From positions 897,501-961,500 of the forward strand of contig NZ_CP080429.1 of NCBI RefSeq assembly GCF_019613795.1: DNA of 64,000 nucleotides, read 5' to 3'. The notes under the pieces are model-generated. The model was not told where the DNA came from. It did no database searches and saw only the letters and a list, made by a program, of their open reading frames with translations. Source of the DNA: Flavobacterium litorale. GTDB taxonomy: Bacteria > Bacteroidota > Bacteroidia > Flavobacteriales > Flavobacteriaceae. The translations under genes and the position numbers were made by a program. Position 1 is the first letter of the stretch. Each line of letters starts with the position of its first letter. Of this stretch, positions 57,796-64,000 are shown piece by piece.

Positions 57796-57825
57796 TTGCT
57801 CCATTTCCAAAAATTCCTACCTTTG
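57796..57825 (+). promoter_or_regulatory. promoter of trhO
   Basis: TTG (57796-57798), a 19-base spacer and TACCTTTG (57818-57825) match the Bacteroidota consensus exactly. The promoter is part of the repeated stretch and is the intact copy. Confidence 0.72.
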
Positions 57826-57880
57826 CACCCAATCCCGCCAATAGGGGTTGGTACATATTGTAATAATTTCTCACTTAAAA
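57804..57880 (+). repeat. direct repeat copy 2: trhO promoter and 5' leader with stem-loop
   Basis: This copy holds the intact trhO -7 element and a leader with stem CCAATCCC/GGGGTTGG (57829-57851) and a GCCAATA loop. One base pair differs from copy 1 in a compensated way (A-T here, G-C there), so pairing is kept. The two copies flank higBA. Confidence 0.75.
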
Positions 57881-57889
57881 TTGTATAGC

Positions 57890-59245
57890 ATGCAACTGTT
57901 CAATACGTTAAGCGCAGAGGAAAGAGCGGAGCTTATCGACCAATCGGGTAAGCAACGATTAACGCTATCTTTCTATGCCTACGCACACATTAAAGACCCA
58001 CAACAATTTCGCAACGATTTATTTTTGGCTTGGAATCCACTAGAGGTACTGGGCAGAATATACGTAGCTACCGAGGGTATTAACGCGCAATTATCGTTAC
58101 CTGCCGATAATTTTTACACCTTTAAAGACCATATTGAAACCTACCCGTTTATGAAGGGCATGCGCCTAAATGTAGCGGTAGAGCAGGACGACCACTCGTT
58201 TTTAAAACTCACCATTAAAGTACGCCACAAAATTGTTGCCGATGGGCTTAACGACGAAACGTTTGATGTTACCAACAAGGGCGTTCACTTAAAAGCAAAT
58301 GAGTTTAACGAAATGCTGGAAGACCCTAACACGGTGGTGGTGGATATGCGTAACCATTACGAAAGTGAGATTGGGCACTTTAAAAATGCCATTACACCCG
58401 ATGTAGAAACGTTTAGAGAATCGTTACCAATTATAGAGGACGACCTTTCGAAACACAAAGAAGATAAAAACTTGTTAATGTACTGTACGGGAGGTATTCG
58501 TTGCGAAAAGGCTTCGGCATTTTTTAAACACAAAGGATTTAAAAACGTATACCAGTTAGAAGGCGGTATTATTGAATATACCCGACAGGTAAAATCGGAA
58601 GGTTTAGAGAGTAAGTTTATTGGTAAAAACTTTGTGTTCGACCACCGTTTGGGCGAGCGTATTACCAACGATATAATTTCGCAATGCCACCAATGTGGTA
58701 AACCGTGCGATACCCATACCAATTGCCTTAACGAGGCGTGCCACCTGCTGTTTATTCAGTGCGAGGAGTGTGCTACTAATATGGCAGGCTGCTGTTCTGC
58801 TGAGTGTGTGGAGGTTATTCAACTTCCAGAAAACGAGCAACGCGAAAGGCGTAAAGGCATTACAAAAGGCAATATGATTTTCAGAAAAGGAAAATCGGAC
58901 GCCTTAAAGTTTAAAAAATCGGGTAATGCTGTTGCTGCCGTTAACTTAGCAGCCGTACCCAAGGTTAAAGATGTTCGTAAGCGCGAACGCAAACTATTGG
59001 TAGGTAATGCCGAGCATTATTTTACTAAAGCTAGCGTAGGGCAGTTTATGGTGAGTCGGGAGTTAAAAACAGGCGATAAAATAGTTATTACAGGTCCTAC
59101 CACAGGTAGAGAAGAGCTTGTAGTTGCTAATATGCATGTAAATGGAAAACCTGCCGATGTTGCCCAACAAGGCGACAGGGTAACCATACATGTACCGTTT
59201 AGGGTTCGCCTTTCGGACAAGTTGTTTAAATTACTGCAAGAATAG
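57890..59245 (+). CDS. trhO: tRNA uridine(34) hydroxylase TrhO with C-terminal U32-like domain
   Basis: TrhO (YceA) makes 5-hydroxyuridine at the wobble position of tRNAs. From the ATG at 57890 the protein has 451 residues. An N-terminal acylphosphatase-like domain precedes the rhodanese domain (about 135-235, active Cys199 in CTGGIRC) and a Cys-rich region (266-306, CHQCGKPC and CEEC). An added domain (about 369-451, GNAEHYFTKASVGQFMVS and LKTGDKIVITGP) resembles the C-terminal barrel of U32 peptidase-type tRNA enzymes. E. coli TrhO ends near 350 residues, without it. Confidence 0.92.
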   Translation: MQLFNTLSAEERAELIDQSGKQRLTLSFYAYAHIKDPQQFRNDLFLAWNPLEVLGRIYVATEGINAQLSLPADNFYTFKDHIETYPFMKGMRLNVAVEQDDHSFLKLTIKVRHKIVADGLNDETFDVTNKGVHLKANEFNEMLEDPNTVVVDMRNHYESEIGHFKNAITPDVETFRESLPIIEDDLSKHKEDKNLLMYCTGGIRCEKASAFFKHKGFKNVYQLEGGIIEYTRQVKSEGLESKFIGKNFVFDHRLGERITNDIISQCHQCGKPCDTHTNCLNEACHLLFIQCEECATNMAGCCSAECVEVIQLPENEQRERRKGITKGNMIFRKGKSDALKFKKSGNAVAAVNLAAVPKVKDVRKRERKLLVGNAEHYFTKASVGQFMVSRELKTGDKIVITGPTTGREELVVANMHVNGKPADVAQQGDRVTIHVPFRVRLSDKLFKLLQE

Positions 59246-59270
59246 AAACATTGTTTTTTATATATAGTTA

Positions 59271-59296
59271 ACCTGCACCAACGTGCAGGTTTTTTT
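59271..59296 (+). terminator. Rho-independent terminator after trhO
   Basis: The perfect stem ACCTGCAC/GTGCAGGT with a CAAC loop is followed by T6. Confidence 0.92.
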
Positions 59297-59381
59297 GTGC
59301 CTATCTGTTATTAACTATGGTTTTAATGCATTATTACTACAGGTAATTACACCCAAGTGTTACACCGCGTGCCTGTTACGC

Positions 59382-59389
59382 TACTTTTG
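59382..59389 (+). promoter_or_regulatory. candidate -7 element upstream of ricT
   Basis: TACTTTTG fits TAnnTTTG in the 190-base gap before ricT, with TTA at the -33 position. A second candidate, TATCTTTA, lies at 59413-59420. I cannot choose between them. Confidence 0.35.
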
Positions 59390-59487
59390 CTACCTTTCAC
59401 ATAAAAATATACTATCTTTACCCACAAAATCGTTATTATAACAACGTAGCGGCTGTAAAAAGTCGTGATCATTATATATTCAAATTT

Positions 59488-60837
59488 ATGGCATGTACAA
59501 ACTGTTCTACGGGCTCCAAAGATGGTTCGCCCAAAGGATGTAAAAATAATGGGACTTGCGGAACGGATAGTTGTAACAAACTAACTGTTTTTGACTGGCT
59601 CTCTAATATGAGCCTCCCTGGAGGACAAGCACCGTTCGATTGTGTTGAGGTGCGTTTTAAAAACGGACGTAAAGAATTTTATAGGAATACGGAGGGGTTA
59701 ACCCTTAGCATTGGCGATATTGTAGCCACTGAGGCTTCTCCCGGGCACGATATTGGTATTGTAAGCCTTACGGGCGAGTTGGTTAAAATTCAGATGAAGA
59801 AGAAGCGTACTAAGGACGATAGCGAAGTAGCTAAAATATACCGAAAAGCATCGCAGCGCGATATTGACATCTGGCGCCAAGCCCGCGACCGCGAAGAACC
59901 GATGAAGGTTACTGCGCGCGAATTGGCAATACGCCTTAATCTGGAAATGAAAATATCGGATATTGAATTTCAAGGCGATGCTTCAAAAGCAACGTTTTAC
60001 TATACGGCAAGCGACCGTGTAGATTTCCGTCAGCTAATCAAAGATTTTGCACGTGAATTCGGCACCCGTATCGAGATGAAACAGGTAGGTTTCCGTCAGG
60101 AAGCAGCCCGCCTTGGTGGCGTAGGCTCGTGTGGTCGTGAGTTATGCTGCTCTACATGGTTAACCGATTTTAGGAGTGTAAATACATCAGCGGCACGATA
60201 CCAGCAACTATCATTAAATCCGCAAAAACTAGCGGGGCAATGTGGTAAACTAAAATGCTGCCTTAACTATGAGTTGGATACCTATTTGGATGCAATTAAA
60301 GAGTTGCCCGACCTCGACACAAAATTATATACCGAAAAAGGCGATGCCTATTGCCAAAAAGTAGATATTTTCAAAGGAAATATGTGGTTTGCCTACGCTA
60401 AAGATAATGCACACTGGCACATGATTAATGCCGAACAGGTAAAGGAAATATTAGAGATTAATAAGCGAAAAGAGCGTATAGCATCGTTAGAAGAATATGT
60501 GGTTGAGGAGGCTGCCGATGCAGTAGTAGAGAAAAACTTCGAAAACGCTGTAGGGCAGGATAGCCTTACCCGTTTTGATGCCCCTAAACGCAAGAAAAGA
60601 CAAAACAACAGAAGAAAAAAACCTGCTGTTGCTAACGATGGTAACAAGCCAAACACCAATGCAAAAGCAAAAGGTAAGGGCAGCGATAATGCCAATGATA
60701 ACAACACAAAGCAAGGCGGCAGAAATAATTCGGGCAGAAACACCAACAGTAAGAACAGAAACAACCGAAATACAAACAAGAATACTAATAAAAACAATAA
60801 CCGAAACGCTAACCCCAATAATGAAGATAAAAAGTAG
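59488..60837 (+). CDS. ricT: RicT family PSP1-domain protein
   Basis: The 449-residue protein has a Cys-rich N-terminus (CTNCSTGSKDGSPKGCKNNG), the PSP1 core with the RQEAARLGGVGSCGRELCCSTWL and LAGQCGKLKCCLNYEL motifs whose cysteines bind an iron-sulfur cluster in RicT complexes, and a low-complexity Lys/Arg/Asn-rich tail (from about residue 370). The gldH start lies inside the last codons, so the two are translationally linked. Confidence 0.88.
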   Translation: MACTNCSTGSKDGSPKGCKNNGTCGTDSCNKLTVFDWLSNMSLPGGQAPFDCVEVRFKNGRKEFYRNTEGLTLSIGDIVATEASPGHDIGIVSLTGELVKIQMKKKRTKDDSEVAKIYRKASQRDIDIWRQARDREEPMKVTARELAIRLNLEMKISDIEFQGDASKATFYYTASDRVDFRQLIKDFAREFGTRIEMKQVGFRQEAARLGGVGSCGRELCCSTWLTDFRSVNTSAARYQQLSLNPQKLAGQCGKLKCCLNYELDTYLDAIKELPDLDTKLYTEKGDAYCQKVDIFKGNMWFAYAKDNAHWHMINAEQVKEILEINKRKERIASLEEYVVEEAADAVVEKNFENAVGQDSLTRFDAPKRKKRQNNRRKKPAVANDGNKPNTNAKAKGKGSDNANDNNTKQGGRNNSGRNTNSKNRNNRNTNKNTNKNNNRNANPNNEDKK

Positions 60838-61312
60838 CCTTTTTGTTTTTGGAGCGTTACTAGTGCTGTTATGCTCTTGTGACGATAACTATGTGTTTGA
60901 CGATTATAAGTCATTTGATGGTGCTTGGCATAAAGATACCATTGTTTCATTTCAGTTTGAGCAGCAAGACACCACATCGCTATACAATATGTTTATTAAT
61001 TTAAGAAATAATAACGATTACCCGTATAGCAACATCTTTCTTATTGTAGCAATGCAAGAGCCCAATAATAAAACTACTATAGATACCTTAGAGTACGAAA
61101 TGGCATACCCCGATGGTACGCTTATGGGCGAGGGGTTTACCGATTTTAAGGAGAGCAAACTTTGGTACAGAGAAAACGTAAAATTTCCCAATCAGGGGAG
61201 CTACAAAGTAAGCATCCAACAAGCCGTACGCGAAGCTGATAAAGTAATTGGCGTACAGGAGCTAGAGGGTATTACCGAAGTAGGTTTTAGGGTAGAGACA
61301 ACAGAAAAATAG
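60821..61312 (+). CDS. gldH: gliding motility lipoprotein GldH
   Basis: The start is the ATG at 60821, which overlaps ricT by 17 bases; the open frame upstream lies inside ricT. The 163-residue lipoprotein has the signal peptide SSLFVFGALLVLLCSC (lipobox Cys near residue 18) and a beta-rich GldH body. GldH is needed for Flavobacterium gliding. The ricT-gldH-PBP1A order is one I recall from flavobacteria. Confidence 0.9.
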   Translation: MKIKSSLFVFGALLVLLCSCDDNYVFDDYKSFDGAWHKDTIVSFQFEQQDTTSLYNMFINLRNNNDYPYSNIFLIVAMQEPNNKTTIDTLEYEMAYPDGTLMGEGFTDFKESKLWYRENVKFPNQGSYKVSIQQAVREADKVIGVQELEGITEVGFRVETTEK

Positions 61313-61317
61313 TACAA

Positions 61318-63633
61318 ATGGCAGCAACAAAAAAAACGAACAAGGCAAAAGGCACTACAGGCTTCTGGAAGTACATAAAAATATTTTGGGGCATTGTTTT
61401 ACTAGGTTTCGTATCGGTAGTGCTATTTTTTTTAATGGCATCTTGGGGTGCATTTGGTAAAATGCCAACGTTTGAGGAATTGGAAAATCCAGAATCGAAT
61501 GTTGCTACCCAAGTCATATCTGCCGATGGTGTTACTATAGGCAAATTTTATTTAGAGAACCGTACACCCGTAAAATATTCTGATTTACCTCAGAATCTTG
61601 TAGACGCACTTGTGGCTACGGAAGATGAACGCTTTTTTGAACATTCGGGCATTGATGCACGTGGTACATTAAGAGCTTTTGCCAATTTTGGAACCGATGG
61701 TGGTGCAAGCACTATTACCCAGCAGTTAGCCAAAAACCTATTTCACAAAAGACCCAGCAACCTCTGGGGGCGTATAAAGCAAAAAGCAAAAGAATGGGTT
61801 ATTGCTACCCGATTAGAGAGGCAGTACACCAAACAGGAAATTATAGCCATGTACCTAAATACTGTAGATTTTGTTAATCAGGCAGTAGGGATACGTTCGG
61901 CAGCAAAAACCTATTTTAATAAAGAACCCAAAGACCTTACGGTGGAAGAGTCGGCTGTAATTGTGGGGATGTTAAAAAATCCGTCGTTATATAATCCTGC
62001 CCGAAAATCGAGAGAAGAGATAGTATTTAACAGACGTAATACCGTGCTAGGGCAAATGGTGAAAAATGGTGTTTTAAAGCCAGAACTTAAACAAGAGCTA
62101 GTCAAAAAACCTGTAAAACTCGATTTTAACCCAGAAAACCATAACGAAGGGATAGCTACTTATTTTAGAGAGTACCTAAGAGAGTTCATGAAAACGTGGA
62201 CTAAGGAAAACCCTAAAAGCGATGGTAAAGAATATAATTTGTACCGCGACGGACTTAAAATATACGTTACTATCGACTCGCGCATGCAAGAATATGCCGA
62301 ACAAGCTGTAACAGAACATTTATCCAACCTACAGGAAGAGTTCTTTATCAAACAAGAAAAAAACAAAAATGCCCCATTTGTAAATATTTCAAAGCAAGAA
62401 ACGGAACGTATATTGGACCGAGCCATGAAAAACTCCGACCGATGGAGAATCATGAAAAACCTAGGAAAATCAGAAGATGAAATCGTTAAATCGTTTGATG
62501 TAAAAACAGAAATGAAAGTTTTTACATGGCAAGGGGATAAAGATACCATAATGACGCCCATGGATTCTATCCGCTACTACAAACACTTTTTGCAAACTGG
62601 CGTAATGTCCATGAATCCGCAATCAGGGCACGTAAAAGCATGGGTAGGTGGTATAAATCATAAACACTTTAAGTACGACCACGTTAAACAAGGGGCAAGA
62701 CAGGTAGGTTCAACCTTTAAGCCATTTTTGTATGCAACGGCTATAGAGCAATTGCGTTTTTCGCCCTGCGATTCCATACTCGATGCATCGTATACCATAG
62801 CAAAGGGGCGCCACGATTTAGAGCGACCTTGGACACCTAAAAACTCCAACGGTAAGTTTGAGGGTATGGTTACCATGAAATATGCATTGGCACACTCTAT
62901 AAATACCGTTTCGGCAAAATTAATTGATAGTGTAGGACCAAAAGCAGTGGTAGACCTAGCCCATAGGCTTGGCGTTACTGCTAATATAGACGAACAACCC
63001 GCCATAGCACTTGGCGCGGTAGAACTAACGGTGCAAGAAATGGTAGCTGCCTACAGCACCTTTGCCAACAAGGGTATGTACATAAAACCCATAGTTATAA
63101 CCCGTATAGAAGATAAAAATGGCATAGAGTTGTACCATAGCATTCCGCAAACCAAAGAGGTTGTAAATAAGGAAATTGCTTATGCTGTTATTAAGCTACT
63201 GCAAGGGGTAACCGATTCGGGTTCGGGCTATCGCCTAAAATCAACATGGAAAGGCAGGGGCTACAACCGCGTTACAGGGCATCCCTACAAATTAACTAAT
63301 CCTATTGCAGGAAAAACAGGAACAACCCAAAACCAGTCCGATGGTTGGTTTATGGGCATGGTACCCAACCTTGCTACAGGTGTTTGGGTAGGTAACGAAG
63401 ATCGTTCGGCACACTTTAGGAGTATTACCTACGGGCAGGGAGCTACTATGGCACTACCCATATGGGGTATGTACATGAAAAAATGTTATGCCGATGAATC
63501 CCTGCAAGTTTCTAAAGAAGAATTTGAACGCCCCGAAGAATTATCCATACGGGTAGACTGCAACAGGAAAGTAGAAAAGGACAGTCTTGATTTACAAAAT
63601 GAAAAGATAGACGAGTACTTCACTACCTTTTAA
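61318..63633 (+). CDS. bifunctional penicillin-binding protein 1A
   Basis: This class A PBP (771 aa) polymerises and crosslinks peptidoglycan. It has an N-terminal membrane helix (about 20-42), a GT51 glycosyltransferase domain with EDERFF (102-107) and GGASTITQQLAKNLF (128-142), and a transpeptidase domain with the active-site STFK (Ser465, Lys468), SIN (527-529) and KTG (666-668). It starts five bases after gldH and ends with a terminator. Confidence 0.95.
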   Translation: MAATKKTNKAKGTTGFWKYIKIFWGIVLLGFVSVVLFFLMASWGAFGKMPTFEELENPESNVATQVISADGVTIGKFYLENRTPVKYSDLPQNLVDALVATEDERFFEHSGIDARGTLRAFANFGTDGGASTITQQLAKNLFHKRPSNLWGRIKQKAKEWVIATRLERQYTKQEIIAMYLNTVDFVNQAVGIRSAAKTYFNKEPKDLTVEESAVIVGMLKNPSLYNPARKSREEIVFNRRNTVLGQMVKNGVLKPELKQELVKKPVKLDFNPENHNEGIATYFREYLREFMKTWTKENPKSDGKEYNLYRDGLKIYVTIDSRMQEYAEQAVTEHLSNLQEEFFIKQEKNKNAPFVNISKQETERILDRAMKNSDRWRIMKNLGKSEDEIVKSFDVKTEMKVFTWQGDKDTIMTPMDSIRYYKHFLQTGVMSMNPQSGHVKAWVGGINHKHFKYDHVKQGARQVGSTFKPFLYATAIEQLRFSPCDSILDASYTIAKGRHDLERPWTPKNSNGKFEGMVTMKYALAHSINTVSAKLIDSVGPKAVVDLAHRLGVTANIDEQPAIALGAVELTVQEMVAAYSTFANKGMYIKPIVITRIEDKNGIELYHSIPQTKEVVNKEIAYAVIKLLQGVTDSGSGYRLKSTWKGRGYNRVTGHPYKLTNPIAGKTGTTQNQSDGWFMGMVPNLATGVWVGNEDRSAHFRSITYGQGATMALPIWGMYMKKCYADESLQVSKEEFERPEELSIRVDCNRKVEKDSLDLQNEKIDEYFTTF

Positions 63634-63635
63634 CT

Positions 63636-63667
63636 AAAAAAACACCTTTCAAAAAGGTGTTTTTTTA
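63636..63667 (+). terminator. Rho-independent terminator after the PBP gene
   Basis: A-rich ACACCTTT and AAAGGTGT arms with a CAA loop are followed by T7, two bases after the PBP stop. Confidence 0.9.
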
Positions 63668-63699
63668 TATATTTATACACAGAAACTAAAATAAATTGT

Positions 63700-64000
63700 A
63701 TGATTAATAAAACGGTGCAAAACGTTGCAGAGGCGTTGCACGATATAAAAGATGATATGACCATTATGCTTGGCGGGTTTGGTTTGTGTGGTATTCCTGA
63801 AAATTGCATCAACGAATTGGTTAAAAAAAACATTACCAACCTAACATGTATCTCCAATAATGCAGGTGTAGATGATTTTGGTTTGGGACTGTTGTTACAA
63901 AAAAAGCAGATTAAAAAAATGATATCGTCGTATGTTGGTGAAAATGCTGAATTTGAACGCCAAATGCTTAGTGGCGAGCTAGAAGTAGAGCTTACACCAC
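63700..64000 (+). CDS. CoA-transferase subunit A, 3' truncated by the window edge
   Basis: The reading frame begins with the ATG at 63700 and runs to the window edge. The N-terminus ([37 protein letters not shown] and [15 protein letters not shown]) matches the alpha subunit of succinyl-CoA:3-ketoacid CoA-transferases (ScoA/AtoD). It would transfer CoA between succinate and acetoacetate. The beta subunit would be expected next but lies beyond the window. Confidence 0.88.
   Translation, partial: MINKTVQNVAEALHDIKDDMTIMLGGFGLCGIPENCINELVKKNITNLTCISNNAGVDDFGLGLLLQKKQIKKMISSYVGENAEFERQMLSGELEVELTP

Noticed and set aside
60393..60977. Minus-strand hydrophobic open frame opposite the ricT tail and gldH start
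   Set aside because: An artefact of the Lys/Arg/Asn-rich ricT tail read on the other strand.

Overview
The window looks like chromosome from a gliding member of the Flavobacteriaceae (Bacteroidota), probably Flavobacterium or a close relative. The evidence is a low GC content (about 40% by eye), promoters of the Bacteroidota form TTG-N19-TAnnTTTG, almost no Shine-Dalgarno sequences, the gliding/type IX secretion genes sprE and gldH, and several families largely confined to this group (DUF6341, DUF6427, DUF5687, DUF4292, DUF4254). Coding density is very high and no gap between genes exceeds 300 bases. I found no tRNA, rRNA, CRISPR array or insertion sequence.

Region 1 (1-20201) is a surface-polysaccharide locus. 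It starts with the 3' end of a Wzz-like chain-length protein, followed by rmlB-rmlA-rmlC-rmlD for dTDP-L-rhamnose. Next come two CDP-paratose-2-epimerase-like enzymes on either side of a large membrane protein of unknown function, two FkbM methyltransferases, four glycosyltransferases, two O-antigen ligase/polymerase-type membrane proteins, wecB on the opposite strand, a UDP-glucuronate decarboxylase and a WcaJ/WbaP-type initiating sugar-phosphate transferase.

Region 2 (20231-29712) is housekeeping and transport: purD, DUF6341, DUF6427, upp, a DUF4254 protein with a family-9 glycosyltransferase, a PaaE-like ferredoxin reductase, and divergent from it a PadR regulator with an ABC exporter module. 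A nested palindrome lies in the divergent promoter region.

Region 3 (29828-38728) joins sprE, a bactofilin and the ATP synthase genes atpZ-(DUF6168-like)-atpB-E-F-H-A-G. The beta and epsilon genes (atpD, atpC) are absent. Region 4 (38785-46744) holds a hypothetical gene, a Wzx-type flippase, dut, a nucleotidyltransferase, a TPR protein, a DUF4292 lipoprotein, an EnvC-like protein and a cysteine-rich lipoprotein.

Region 5 (46753-55218) contains an acyl-CoA thioesterase, an HU-CCDC81/SPOR protein, dprA, trpS, plsC, an ECF sigma factor paired with an unusual membrane-anchored beta-barrel protein, a lipoprotein and recA. Region 6 (55380-57781) is a small AT-rich accessory island between recA and trhO. 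It has a DUF4365 nuclease-like gene with an unknown partner and a HigBA toxin-antitoxin pair flanked by two copies of the trhO promoter/leader. This island is the best candidate here for an undescribed system. Region 7 (57890-64000) carries trhO with an extra C-terminal domain, ricT, gldH, a class A penicillin-binding protein and the start of a CoA-transferase subunit.
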